A DNA stretch of 64,000 bases, from assembly GCA_905221605.1 (NCBI GenBank), contig CAJNDS010000002.1:64001-128000 (forward strand), written 5' to 3'. The notes beneath the pieces are model-generated. The model did no database searches, had not been told where the DNA came from, and saw only the letters and a program-made list of their open reading frames with translations. A program made the translations under genes and the position numbers. Positions within the stretch are counted from its first letter, which is position 1; the number at the start of each line of letters is the position of its first letter. Source of the DNA: Symbiodinium natans (taxonomy: Eukaryota > Sar > Dinophyceae > Suessiales > Symbiodiniaceae). This document shows, one piece after another, positions 9,501 through 19,535 of this stretch.

Positions 9501-10127
9501 CTAAGCCCTAAACCCTGCCCCCCAAGCTTTGGGTTTGGGGTTGTGGGTGTCGGGGTAGGATGGTTTAGGGTTCGATTAGGGTTGCCTCAAGCCTCAAGCC
9601 CTGAACCCTTAAACTTACAACCTTGAATCGTAGTTGCGACTTATAAACCCCTTGTAAATATGCACCCTATACAACGTAAGCGCTCTCACACTGCAGAACC
9701 CTTGAAAAGGCCACACAACTACACTTAGATAGGCACTTGCAGCCCATCATAGGCCCTTCTACAAACCTTCGACACCCTCAACACATCCAAGGGGCATGTT
9801 CATTATGCTGAAGACCTGGCGGAGGCACGGTGATAGCAGTTTCCCCAAACCCCCCCCACCCCCCCCGGCAGGAGCAAACCGAAAGTGACAGTTGGGCTTA
9901 AGGGAGCCTTTGCAGTTGCCTGGGGGTACCGGGGTTTAAGGGATAGGGTTTGGGGGTCTAGGGTTTAGGGGCTTCGGGCTTGGCTGTTTAGGGTTTTCGG
10001 GGTCTTGGGGTGCCAAACCCCAAAAGCCCCAAACACTACAAGCAATCTTCTTTGTCAACCCTCCTTTAGAAGATTCCCAGGTACAAACGCCAAAACAGGC
10101 TTGGGGGGTCTGCCCAAAACCCTAAAC

Positions 10128-10210
10128 CTCAGACTAATGTGCGGCCTTCTCTTCGTCGCCGTACCGGCGCCCACTGACGTCCTGGCAAAGCTCAGCTGGC
10201 TTCATGGATC
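10128..10210. CDS. Exon-like island, strand uncertain
   Basis: Minus reading gives SQLSFARTSVGAGTATKR then RPHISLR with donor GAG|GTTTAGGG. Plus reading gives MCGLLFVAVPAPTDVLAK then LSWLHGSRHP after CTCAG|. The perfect minus donor tips the balance slightly. Confidence 0.35.
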
Positions 10211-10243
10211 AAGGCATCCTAAACCTTAAACCTAAACCCAAAC

Positions 10244-10321
10244 CCACGATGGTGCAGCTACTGTCGTCCACTTGCATCATGGCCCTGGCACGTCGCAGCA
10301 TCACTACCGAACGCATGGACA
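10244..10321 (-). CDS. Gene B exon
   Basis: Acceptor ACGGAG|TG and donor GTGG|GTTTGGG bound 78 bp reading SMRSVVMLRRARAMMQVD then DSSCTIV. Flanked by CCAAAC on the left and TTTAGGG on the right. Confidence 0.55.
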
Positions 10322-10689
10322 CTCCGTTTAGGGTTTAGGGTTTAGGGTTTAGAAGAAGCACTTAGTTGCTGAGTTCACTTGCCCCCAACATGTGTACACT
10401 TTCAGTTCTATAGGGGATTGTAGTATCCCCCTTACGCGTCCGCACACCCTAACCACCCAGAACCCTGCAAGCCTACGTTACAAAACCTAAAGCCCGAAAC
10501 CCTACAACCCTCATGATCGGGCAGGTTTTCTGAGGCAAGCCTGAAACCCTGCAACCCTACAACTGTATATGCAACCCCAAAACTCTCAACCTTACAGCCC
10601 GACAAACCGAAACACCGTTGAACACCCAAAACCCCGAAACCCCGAAAACCCCGAAAACCCCGAACACCCCGAACACCCCGAACACCCCG

Positions 10690-10815
10690 AAAACCCTAAA
10701 CCCTAAACCCTAAACCCTAATAAACCCTAAACCCTAAACCCTAAACCCTAAACCCTAAACCCTAAACCCTAAACCCTAAAGCCTAAACCCTAAACCCTAA
10801 ACCCTAAACCCTAAC
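10690..10815. repeat. (CCCTAAA)n array
   Basis: About 17 units, preceded by a run of CCCCGAAA/CCCCGAACA variants (10625-10690) that looks like a second, younger tandem expansion. Confidence 0.9.
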
Positions 10816-10819
10816 GCCC

Positions 10820-10912
10820 CAAACGCCGAATTGCGGCTCCGTCCTCCAGCATCCTCGGGACAACGGAATTCCTCGGGGGACCGACTCTCTTCATCCCCCC
10901 GAAATCTCTCAT
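10820..10912 (-). CDS. Gene B exon-like island
   Basis: GC-rich island between CCCTAA and TTTTAGGG. Two minus frames are open: FRGDEESRSPEEFRCPED and DFGGMKRVGPPRNSVVPR (then MLEDGAAIRRLG). Acceptor AAATGAG|. Frame undecided. Confidence 0.4.
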
Positions 10913-11221
10913 TTTAGGGTTTAGGGTTTAGGGTTTAGGGTTTAGGGTTTAGGGTTTAAATCCCACACCCCTCCCCATGTAAACTTTACATGAGGAGGGG
11001 ATTCTGGGGTGTTGATTGGATCCCGAACGGTCCATGTACCTAACTCAGGAGTACTTGGGCCTTAAGGTACCTCCTGTATCCCTAAACCCTAAACCCTAAA
11101 CCCTAAACCCTAAACCCTAAACCCTAAACCCTAAACCCTGTACAGCGACTCTCAGGGCCCGAGCCCAAGTATACAATGATTACGTACAGGGACCCTTACT
11201 TGGAGGTTCAGGGTACTTATT

Positions 11222-11275
11222 CGGGTTTAGGGTTTAGGGTTTAGGGTTTAGGGTTTAGGGTTTAGGGTTTAGGGT

Positions 11276-11342
<67 letters not shown>

Positions 11343-11385
11343 GGTGTAGGGTTTGGGGTTTGGGGTTTAGGGTTTAGGGCCTAGG
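11222..11385. repeat. (TTTAGGG)n to (TTGAGGG)n array
   Basis: Eight TTTAGGG units switch abruptly to about eleven perfect TTGAGGG units, then TTTGGGG. The switch shows local homogenisation of a variant by tandem duplication. Confidence 0.9.
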
Positions 11386-11851
11386 GCTTGTTTAGTGGCT
11401 CATAATTAGGGTTTGGGGGGGGGGGGGGGGGGAAGCTCGCACTCCCGCCCCAGTGAAGTCGGGAGTTGGGGCATTGGGGTTTTTGGTCTAGAAGAAAGCC
11501 TGCCTATACTCCCGGCCATTTCAACGTATTCCGTATTCCCCCGAAATCAAAATGCCTACCCCCGACAAAAGATGCTCCCCACAATCAGCAATTTACCAAG
11601 GGGGTGCTAACAGCCCTAAACCTCACTGCAGATGTAGAGGTCTGAAGCCTGTGATCTAAGCTTCACTTTTTCCACTTTGTCCTTCGTGTATCTAGGTCGC
11701 CCAGCAATTGAGAAAAATAGCAGGGGGCCCTCTTTGTTCAAAGGATGTTCAAAGGGGTTCCACCCTGGGTATAGGGTATAGGGTTTAGGGTTTAGGGTTT
11801 AGGGTTCAGGGGTTGCCGGGCGTCCTAGCGGCTTCTTAAACATTTTTAAAC

Positions 11852-11924
11852 GTTGCAAGCAGAGCTTGCTCGAACTGCACTCTGCAGGGGCAAGATCGCG
11901 AAAGCGATTGCCTTGGTGCACCCT
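11852..11924 (-). CDS. Gene B exon
   Basis: Acceptor GCAAAAG|AGG and donor CAAC|GTTTAAAAA. Reads RVHQGNRFRDLAPAECSS then SKLCLQ. Product unknown. Confidence 0.5.
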
Positions 11925-12009
11925 CTTTTGCGGTTTAGGGTTTAGGGTTTAGGGTTTATAAGGGAACCCAGAACCCAAAAGAAAAGGGTACAGGGCACCA
12001 CTGGGCTAC

Positions 12010-12135
12010 CAAGTTGGCGTCCAGACCGTCGCTCGGTTCGAAGTCGAGCGGCGCAGGAAGCTGTCCATATTCACTCCGGCGGCGGTGTGCGGAGACTCAG
12101 ACTTCGTCTGTGTGTGCCCGGAGACCCCAGCGCCC
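12010..12135 (-). CDS. Gene B exon next to an introner
   Basis: Acceptor ACGGAG|G; open 126 bp reading GAGVSGHTQTKSESPHTA, then AGVNMDSFLRRSTSNRAT and VWTPTW. The donor ACTTG|GTAGCCCAGTGGTGCCC is the end of the 'tgccctgttccc' element family, so here the element supplies the GT. Confidence 0.55.
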
Positions 12136-12432
12136 CTCCGTATGGTTTACGGAATATTCCGAAAAGGGTGAACGAAACCCAAAAAACAAAAAGACCCTAA
12201 ACCCTAACTGGATTCCTTGGATTTCTAGGGTTTAGGGCTCAGGGGTGGAACAGGGCATACAGTTCAGTCTCCAGCAGCGTGTGATCCTGAAACACCTGTC
12301 TGTTTCAAATTTCTTACCGGGTCCAACCCACATACAGGAGCCTAAACGAACTCTGCCGATAGTATCAGTATCCCCTTACCATCCTTTCACTTTACACGAA
12401 AAGAATATACGAACGCAACAAAACTGACCCGT

Positions 12433-12562
12433 TCTCTTTGAATAGGCTTCGATGTGGCGAATTGCTTCTGGCGAGTGCGCCCCGTCCAGCACGTGCGGAT
12501 GGGATGAGTCTCACTTCAGCCAGCAAACTCACAAAGCTAGTTCCAGCAGCACCTGGACGAAC
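12433..12562 (-). CDS. Gene B exon-like stretch
   Basis: The element at 12565-12668 ends GCCAGTAAG| on the minus strand. After it two frames are open: QVRPGAAGTSFVSLLAEV (then RLIPSARAGRGALARS) and FVQVLLELA before a GTGAGT donor. Boundaries not resolved. Confidence 0.35.
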
Positions 12563-12564
12563 TT

Positions 12565-12668
12565 GACTTACTGGCCCAAATCCCAAGGAAATCAAAGTTG
12601 AAACTTTCAGTTTCACCACCTTATAAGAACCCCAAAAGTTGAAAAGTTGGGTTTTGAGCCAGTAAGTA
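12565..12668. repeat. Intron element, family 'CTTACTGGC' (second copy)
   Basis: Near-identical to 3233-3336, with the same inverted ends and the same doubled 'aaaagttgaaa' centre. It lies next to a copy of a different family at 12690-12788, so two elements sit side by side. Confidence 0.7.
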
Positions 12669-12788
12669 GATGTGTGTCTACTGTATGCTGCTTAAGAAGC
12701 CCCAGAAAAAGAGAACGATCCCTATATTGCCTTTTTGTATAGGAAAGACACAACGTTCATCTTTTTTGGGGCGGTTCTTAAGCAAATC

Positions 12789-12864
12789 CTAGGTTTTTCG
12801 AACTGCGGGCTTTCTTGTTGGCCATAGTTCGATGTAAACGAAGACTGCCGCACGTGCACCCAGC
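12789..12864 (-). CDS. Gene B exon, probable GA donor
   Basis: Acceptor GGGTTCAG|GCT is a telomere-like variant. Phase 0 reading AGCTCGSLRLHRTMANKK then ARSSKNL; another frame reads ARAAVFVYIELWPTRKPA. The 3' end meets GATTTGCTTAAG, the start of the neighbouring element. Confidence 0.45.
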
Positions 12865-12947
12865 CTGAACCCTAAACCCTAAACCCTAAACCCTAAACCC
12901 TAAACCCTAAACCCTAAACCCTAAACCCTAAACCCTAAACCCTAAAC

Positions 12948-13001
12948 CCAGTTGCTCGGATCTCTGAGCCAGACCCCTTCGGCCGTAGGTCTCCTGCTCA
13001 G
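12948..13001 (-). CDS. Gene B exon
   Basis: Exactly 18 codons in phase 0: LSRRPTAEGVWLRDPSNW. Acceptor GGGCCTAG|C comes from the 'tgccctgttccc' element; donor TGG|GTTTAGGG comes from a telomere-like array. One intron end of each type meets the same exon. Confidence 0.6.
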
Positions 13002-13163
13002 CTAGGCCCAGTAGGAACTTGGGAACAAACACGGTGCCCTGTTTGGTTTAGAGGGGTTTATCACGGAACCTAAACCCCCCAAAAGGGCCCTAAACCCTAA
13101 ACCCTAAAGCCTAAACCCTAAACCCTAAACCCTAAACCCCAAACCCTAAACCCTAAACCCTAC

Positions 13164-13215
13164 TCCGGGGTCCTAGTCAGTGCAGCTCCCTGCGACTTGG
13201 GATGGCTTGAAGCAG
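13164..13215 (-). CDS. Gene B exon
   Basis: Acceptor AGGGCAG|CT and donor CGGA|GTAGGGTTTAGGG. Reads ASSHPKSQGAALTRTP. Short and frame-dependent. Confidence 0.4.
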
Positions 13216-13737
13216 CTGCCCTACTTGGAGGTTCGGGGGTACTGATAGCCCCCCAATCACAACCACACTTGTGCGCCCCCGAAGTCTCCCCAAGTAGGGC
13301 ACAGCCAGACTTATAACTGGGGCAGTCCATACATGCGAACCCCCAAGTCTAGCTGGGGGTCACAGGGAGAGATGCGCGCATGGCGCGCTCCCAGCCAGCA
13401 GGCGCTCAGGTGCTCAGCACCCGGGATTCCTGCTCTTGCAGTTGGCGCACCAGAGGCTTGAGACACTGTGATACACCTGCTTAGCTGGGACCGGTCACTT
13501 GGTAGCCCAGCAGCCACATGCGAGTAAGGGCACCCTGGGGGAGGCTGGCTACTTTCGAAGGGTAACCTTGAACTGGAAAAAAAAGGGAACAGGGCACCAC
13601 TGGGCTACCAAGGCCACGTAAGCCGACCTACACCCTAAAGCCTAAACCCTAAACCCTAAACCCTAAACCCTAAACCCTAAACCCTAGACCCTAAACCCTA
13701 AACCCTAAACCCTAAACCCTAAACCCTAAACCCTACC

Positions 13738-13851
13738 TTAGTAGGTGAGCTGCCCTCGGAGGGTGTCTAGCAACTCCAGCAAGCGCGCGGTCAGGTGCGG
13801 GTCTGGCCCTGTCTGCCGCGTAATCAAGCCGACCAAGCCGGAGAAGCTCAT
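13738..13851 (-). CDS. Exon between genes B and C
   Basis: After AAG|G an ATG opens MSFSGLVGLITRQTGPDP then HLTARLLELLDTLRGQLT, Y and TAA. A second frame (DELLRLGRLDYAADRARP) is open through to AAG|GTAGGG. Only 180 bp separate it from the gene C stop, so it could be the start of gene B or a short separate gene. Confidence 0.4.
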   Translation of the reverse strand: MSFSGLVGLITRQTGPDPHLTARLLELLDTLRGQLTY

Positions 13852-14028
13852 CCTTGCCTTAGTTGGTGAGTTCTTAAGCCCCCAAAAAAGGTTAGTGAGT
13901 TCATAAGCACCAAAAAAAGGGTGTACACTTTCAGTTCATAGGCCCCCCCCCCCAAAAAAGGGTGTACACTGTCAGTTCTACAGGGGAGTTCCAGTAGCCC
14001 AAGGAAGTGCAAAGTGCTACTCATTCAG

Positions 14029-16356
14029 CTACTCAGTTGCCAGGGTCTTCTGCAAGTTGCGGAGATCGCGGCCGAGGAACTCAGGGAGCGGCGCGGAGCT
14101 GCAATTCTCTTCAACAAGAGAGAGGAGCTCGGCCGCTTCCATCGTGAAGCCAAAGCGCTCAGCCCGGGCACGACACAACGGGAGCAGCAATGTCAAAAGC
14201 TGAGCTTGGCTGCACTCCTGGATCATGATGCGTTGCTTCTTGTCCAGTTTCGGCAACTTCTCCGTGTGCGTCATGTGGCAGTAGGCGCAATCCGCTCCAC
14301 TTGCGCAATGCCCCGAGATGAAGTAGATGCAGGGACGGTGGCAGGTTTCTGGATGACCCAAACTGCCCAAGCTAACGGGCTTCAGCTCTTGTGTCCAGGC
14401 CGGACATGGAGAGGCATCATCCTAAGGTGGGTCCAAACAACCCTCTGGAAAAATCTTTCCTAGCCATGATCCTCTTCCTCCCGATTGAGGGGAATATGTA
14501 TATATATATATAAATATATACATATACACATATATATTTATTTATTTATGAATGATCCTCTTCTACCCAATTAAGGGAGGGGGGGGGAGGGGGGAAATAT
14601 CAAGTGCCTTCCCAGCATCTTCCTTCTCCACCGAATCGTCAGAAGGAGCAAGAGAGACTTCTGGCCTAGGCCCAAGGGGTTTAGGGTTTAGGGTTTAGGG
14701 TTTGGGGTTTAGGGTTTAGGGTTTAGGGTTTAGGGTTTAGGGTTTAGGGTTTAGATCAAGCGACGAAAGGAGGGGACCCTTCTAAGGGACCTGAGGGACC
14801 TTTGGGGGTGTATTGTTTAGGGTGCAGGGTTCAGGGTTTAGGGGGTAAGGTTGCCGGCTACCTAGGCATAAAGGGACCTACATAAGGTGTATGTATATAT
14901 ATATATATATATACATAGGGGATATAAAAAGGAAGAAGATGAAGGGTCCCTTCAATCCTTTTCACCCCTTAAGTGGAGTAAGCTAGGAAGAACAAGGGTA
15001 CCGTTTTTTTAGCTCACAGGGGCTTATAAGGCAAGCCTAAGCTCCAAAAACGGCAAACAAGGGCCTACTCTAGGTCCTCGTCTTCCTACAGCCTGGAGAC
15101 TATAAAGCCTAAATCCTAAACCCTAAACCCTAAACCCTACACCCTAAACCCTAAACCCGGAACCCTAAACCCGAAAAAGGAATCAGGGCGTCCTCTGGGT
15201 CCCAGTGGCTCTTCCGGAGCTGGATAGGAAAAAAGAGCGCTTGCCCCAAGGCTCGCCACATAGGTCCGCATTGCCTCGGTTCCCTAAACCCTAAACCCTA
15301 AACCCTAAACCCTAAACATTAACCGGCCCTATAAGGACATCCTACTCTTTGAGGGGGCTATTGTAGGGGTCCTCTGTTTTCGTAAACCCCCCAAATTCCC
15401 TTAAACCCAAGAAGTGAGAAATATAGAATCTGAAGAATATTAAGCCCAATCAGGGAAATAGGGTTTAGGGTTTAGGGTTTAGGTTTAGGGTTAACAAAAT
15501 ATTCTGAGGGCTAAATATACCCAATCAGGGACGGGCCATGGTACCCTATAACCCCTTAACAAAGCCCTTTATAGGGTTGATTTTGTGGAGTCGAGGACCT
15601 AATCGTATACTCTAGAACCCCTTAAACAGGCCCTTTGTAGGGTTGATTATGGGGGTTCTAGGGCCGAATAGTATACCCTTTATAGGGTTGATTATGGGGG
15701 GACTCTGGGGCCTAATAGCACATTCCTAAACCCTAAACCCTAAACCCTAAACCCTAAACCCTAAACCCTAAACCCTAAACCCTGAACCCTGAACCCTGAA
15801 CCCTGAACCCTGAACCCTAAACCCTTCCCGACCAAGTTGCATCTTCGTCCTGCGCCGTCTCCATCGTGAAGCTAACGCGCCGGGTTCTGCCGGGTGGTGT
15901 GCTGCGACATCTGACTCTGCCAGTCTTTTCCGTCTCGGTCTCTTCCTAGGCCGGCTCTTGACATAATGATGGTAATAATAACCTAATAACTGAATCAAAA
16001 TAATACTGATACGACTAAGAATGAGAATAATAACAAAAGGAACAAACTAACTAGTCCATAAATCATAAGAAGAAGAATGCTACCACTAATACTACAAATA
16101 CTAATCATAATGAGAAGAAGAACTCTTCTGATTATGTTTATATTGAAATGTCTGAACATATTCCTAAATATGATCCTCTCTTAAACCCAAGAAGGGAAAA
16201 CACATATGTATCTATATATATATATATCCCTTAAAAAAGGTTCCTAAATCTAATCCTCTTAAACCCAAGAAAGGGAAAGACAAAAACATCCCAGAGGCCT
16301 TACCTAGCTTCCTTGAAGTCGATAAAGGTGTTGCGGTACTCGAGCTCGAGGGCCAT
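14029..16356 (-). CDS. Gene C: CCCH zinc-finger protein, complete, 5 exons
   Basis: Exons: 16312-16356, 15823-15945, 15171-15274, 14608-14665, 14029-14421. They sum to 723 nt, giving a 240-residue protein from ATG (16356) to TAG (14029-14031). It starts MALELEYRNTFIDFK. The last exon carries a CCCH finger: CIYFISGHCASGADCAYCH has C-x7-C-x5-C-x3-H spacing, at roughly residues 132-150. A helical C-terminus follows (LLSLVEENCSSAPLPEFL). CCCH fingers usually bind RNA; this domain layout is common in dinoflagellates, so post-transcriptional control is a reasonable guess. Donors: GA (FK|GAAGCT), GT (GTTTAGGG, twice), GC (AAG|GCACTT). The GT at 16303 would break the frame; the GA donor keeps it. Confidence 0.85.
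14480..14560. repeat. AT-rich inverted repeat in gene C intron 4
   Basis: 'atatgtatatatatatataaatatatacatatacacatatatat' can fold back on itself. It sits between two copies of 'atgatcctcttc' (14465 and 14551), which resemble inverted or duplicated element ends. Confidence 0.5.
16160..16300. repeat. Intron element, family 'cctcttaaacccaagaaggg'
   Basis: The motif occurs twice here (16182 and 16254) around a (TA)n core inside gene C intron 1. Similar 'aaacccaaataaggaaatatacaaa' copies lie near 44540, 45120 and 53965. Confidence 0.5.
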
Positions 16357-16440
16357 GGCGAAACTGCGGCTGTTTCGGCTCAGGAATCCCTCCGCTGGCA
16401 GGGTGGAAAACTGCACCGGCGAGAGAACACAAGGCAGAAG
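16357..16440 (-). promoter_or_regulatory. 5' UTR and candidate spliced-leader acceptor of gene C
   Basis: Upstream of the ATG is a 54-nt leader, then GCCGGTGCAG| (acceptor at 16411) preceded by a pyrimidine-rich run (CTTCTGCCTTGTGTTCTCTC). Dinoflagellate mRNAs receive a trans-spliced leader at such sites. The leader itself is not encoded here, so this is inference from position and sequence. Confidence 0.5.
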
Positions 16441-16451
16441 TGCTGTCGAAC

Positions 16452-16543
16452 TGGGTTTAGGGTTTAGGGTTTAGGGTTTAGGGTTTAGGGTTTAGGGTTT
16501 AGGGTTTAGGGTTTAGGGTTTAGGGTTTAGGGTTTAGGGTTTA
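16452..16543. repeat. (TTTAGGG)n array, gene D/C intergenic
   Basis: Thirteen perfect units directly upstream of the gene C leader. Telomere-like arrays are therefore not confined to introns. Confidence 0.9.
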
Positions 16544-16958
16544 GGGGGGCTGGGTTTAGGCTTGAGGGTTGAGGGTTTAGGGCTTGGGGTTTTGGGGTGG
16601 CTCTCAATTCGGGTCCTTGTTGGGGTACTCAGGCATTATGCCACTTCGGAGCCTGAGAGACTTAGGGTTTACGGTTGAGGGTTTTTCGAGAAAGGGGCCG
16701 CTGTTTTTAGACAACGGCCCTTTGTATCACCTGAAGCTGTCTTGCCAGAGGTACCCATAAGCGTCTAGACATTCGGAGTGTTAGGGTTGAGGGTTTGGGG
16801 TTTAGGGTGTAGGAGTTTTAGGGCTCATAGTCGCAGTGCGGCTTCCCCTACTGGTCCATGTACCTTTTGTTAGTTAGGCGTTAGGGTTCATGCGTGGGCC
16901 TTCGAGGGACTCCTGTAAAGTAGCATTATCGGGCTCATGGGGCTCGAGGTTTATGGAC

Positions 16959-17046
16959 CAGGCCGGCTTGGTTTTGCCGCCGAGCTGCGTGCAGCCAGCC
17001 GCAACGCCCGAAAAGAAAATCTCGAGGATCAGCACCCCCAGTGATC
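16959..17046 (-). CDS. Gene D exon, transmembrane segment
   Basis: Acceptor ACGCAG|GA, donor CCTG|GTCCAT. Reads SLGVLILEIFFSGVAAGC then TQLGGKTKPAW, a membrane helix with a short polar tail. A second frame (ITGGADPRDFLFGRCGWL) is also open. Confidence 0.5.
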
Positions 17047-17649
17047 CTGCGTCAGGGTTTAGGGTTTAGGGCTTAGGGTTCAGGGTTAGGGTTTAGGGTT
17101 TAAGGAAAGGGAGGGTTGTAGGAATTCGGGTTCTGAGGGTTCTTCGGGGGTTGGGGTGAGGTTCCATGGTAAGATTGAGGTGAAGAAAGCTACAGGCCGA
17201 AGCAGCCATTCAACCGAAGATCTCAAAGCAAGCAGTCCTAAACCCTAAACCCTAAACCCTAAACCCTAAACCCTAAACCCTCAACCCTCAATCTGACAAA
17301 GAGCTTGGGCGCTCCAAAGCGTGGAAGCTCTGCAAGCCCTGCAAGCCACAAGGCCCTGTAAGCCTTGCAAGTCTATAAACCGTGTGAACCCTATAAACCC
17401 TGAGATTTCCGCTGTATGAGTCGCCACTTCACAGCAAGAGACTCCAAAATGCATTAGCCTTTGGAATAAGAAAACCGTCATCGAAAGAAATACTGAATTG
17501 ATGCAATACGAAGGCCATATTTCAGAGGCACTTTTTTGATAGGGCTGCTTCTTCATGCCTCTACGCAACTTATGCCTGAAACCCCAAAGACTTTAAACCC
17601 TCAGCCCTAAACCCTAAAAATAGCCCAAACCCGTAAAAGGACCATTGTC

Positions 17650-17778
17650 TTACATGCTAGGTTGCCCAGTAACCTAGGATGAAAAAGGGTGGCCCTTTCT
17701 TGCTTAAAGTGGTTCATAAGGGAACCTAAACCTACCAAAAAGGGAATAAGGGCACTACTGGGCATCCTAGCATGGGTA
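17650..17778. repeat. Complete inverted-repeat element, family 'tgcccagtag...tgccct'
   Basis: Left end 'catgctaggttgcccagtaacctagg' and right end 'aagggcactactgggcatcctagcatg' are inverted. Related copies: 11949-12012, 13014-13085, 13555-13613, 22490-22580, 33465-33540, 46700-46780, 47379-47495, 55270-55385, 59920-59980. The terminal CTAG|GATGCCC or TTG|GTAGCCC coincides with exon ends. Confidence 0.7.
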
Positions 17779-17959
17779 GTTCTTTAAATTTCGGGTCACC
17801 TTTTTGTGGGGACTTTGGCAAGGTGCCTCGTTTTTTTCGGGACCCGGAAGAGGGAACCTAATTTAGAGAACTACCCCACATCTCCTTGGACTTATGTTTA
17901 GGCTTCAGGGTTCAGGTTTCAGGGTTCAGGCTTCAGGGTTTAGGGCTTAGGGTTTAGGG

Positions 17960-18042
17960 TGCATGAGATGCGTGTGGCAAGGAAGTTCGAGAAGAAGCTG
18001 CCAGCCGCGGTGTCGCACACTTCTGAAGTTCGGCTCTGGGAG
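17960..18042. CDS. Exon-like island, strand uncertain
   Basis: Plus reading VHEMRVARKFEKKLPAAV then SHTSEVRLWEP after TTTAG|GG is very protein-like; minus reading SQSRTSEVCDTAAGSFFS after TTTAG|G is also open. Flanks are reversed relative to most exons (TTTAGGG left, CCCTAAA right). Confidence 0.35.
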
Positions 18043-18444
18043 CCTAAACCCTAAACCCTAAACCCTAAACCCTAAACCGTAAACCCCAAACCCTAAACCC
18101 TAAACCCTAAACCCCCTAAACCCTAAACCCCCTAAACCCTAAGCCCTTATTTCTTCTACATCATGGTTCTATAGGGTTGAGGGTTTGCTGTGAAACCCTG
18201 AACTCCACGCTGCCGTCCTGCTTTTGGGTTTAGGTTTTCGGGTCTGGGGCATTAGGGTTTGAAGGTTTCGTGTTTTAGGGTGTTAGGGTTTATACAGGTT
18301 GAATTTAGGGTGTTCATGGCCCGTAGGCCTTTTCATCATTGCAAGAGCACGTGGTATTTGGTTGATAATTCAGGACGAACCCTAAGCCCTAAACCCTAAA
18401 CCCTAAACCCTCAACCCTAAACCCTAAACCCTAAACCCTAAAAC

Positions 18445-18534
18445 CCGAATTTCGTCCCCAAGGGTGTGCCTTCTCTCGCGAGCATGGCAGCGATGCCTTG
18501 CGCATTCGTGTCAAGGGGTGTAAGGAGTGGGGTG
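18445..18534 (-). CDS. Gene D exon
   Basis: Acceptor CAGTTAG|C, donor TTCGG|GTTTTAGGG. Reads TPLLTPLDTNAQGIAAML then AREGTPLGTKFG. The peptide resembles a loop plus helix of a membrane carrier but no family is assigned. Confidence 0.55.
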
Positions 18535-18683
18535 CTAACTGTGCTAAACTAAGATCCATTTTGGGGGGTTGGGGTTTAGGGTTTAGGGTTTAGGGTTTAG
18601 GGTTTAGGGTTTAGGGTTTAGGGTTTAGGGTTTAGGGTTTAGGGTTTAGGGTTTAGGGTTTAGGGCTCCCAGGAAATTACAAC

Positions 18684-18763
18684 CCCGAACAGCATGGACG
18701 CGACCAGTTGGGATGCATCACCCTGCCAAGCAATAAACCAATCAACACCGCGCCACCCTAACC
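18684..18763 (-). CDS. Gene D exon, transmembrane segment
   Basis: Acceptor CCAAGTAG|GG is provided by the 'aggttcatggtactta' element and donor TTCGGG|GTTGTAATT is canonical. Reads LGWRGVDWFIAWQGDASQ then LVASMLFG. Ends in phase 0. Confidence 0.55.
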
Positions 18764-19221
18764 CTACTTGGAGGTTCATGGTACTTATTAACCCAATAAA
18801 AATTGCACTTGTAACCCACTTATGTGCCCTACTATGGTTATAAGTTAAGTACAGTTCATATTGGGTTAATAAGAACCTCCAAGCAAGCCCTAAACCCGAA
18901 GCCCTACGCCCTATGGTGCACACTAAAAACCCTATAAGGTTTGGTTACTAAGTACCCTAAACCCTAAACCCTAAACCCTAAACCCTAAGCCCTAAACCCT
19001 AAACCCTAAACCCTAAACCCTAAACCTTAAACCCTAAACCCTAAACCCTAGACCCTAAACCCTGGACCCTAAACCCTAAACCTCCAAGTATACCTTCGAT
19101 ACCTTCGTTCAGAAGGACTCCACACATGCCGGATCGAGTAGGGTTTGGGGTTTAGGGGTTCAGGGTTCAGGGTGTCATGGGTTATGGGTTTAGGGTTTAG
19201 GGTTTAGGGGTAGGGGTTCAT

Positions 19222-19308
19222 AACTGCCATAACGACACAAGAACCGAGGCTCACAAGCCCCGAGCGCTTGCATTGAGATCCCTGAGGACGCTTCAAAGAG
19301 GCCCGACC
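19222..19308 (-). CDS. Gene D exon, left end uncertain
   Basis: Acceptor GGGTTTAG|GG lies inside a telomere-like array (reverse orientation relative to the donors). Reads SGLFEASSGISMQALGAC then EPRFLCRYGSYEPL. Confidence 0.45.
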
Positions 19309-19460
19309 CTAAACCCTAAACCCTAAAAAACCCTAAAAACCTAAACAACCCTAAAACCCCAAAAACCCTAAACTCCAAAACCCTAAACCTAACCCTAAAC
19401 CCTGAAACCCTAAATCCCTAAAACCCTAATAAACCCTAAAAACCCTAAAAACCCCAAAAC

Positions 19461-19535
19461 GCCTGCGATCACCAGCGAGCCAACCATGAGCAAGCGGAAG
19501 CCGATGAAACGGGCCACGGGCCCCAAAGCGAAGAC
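19461..19535 (-). CDS. Gene D exon, transmembrane segment
   Basis: Exactly 25 codons in phase 0: VFALGPVARFIGFRLLMV then GSLVIAG. Acceptor AGCTCAG|GTC, donor GGC|GTTTTGGGG. The GPVARFIGFR turn between two helices recalls the carrier loop GxxxDRxGxR, but key residues differ. Confidence 0.6.
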
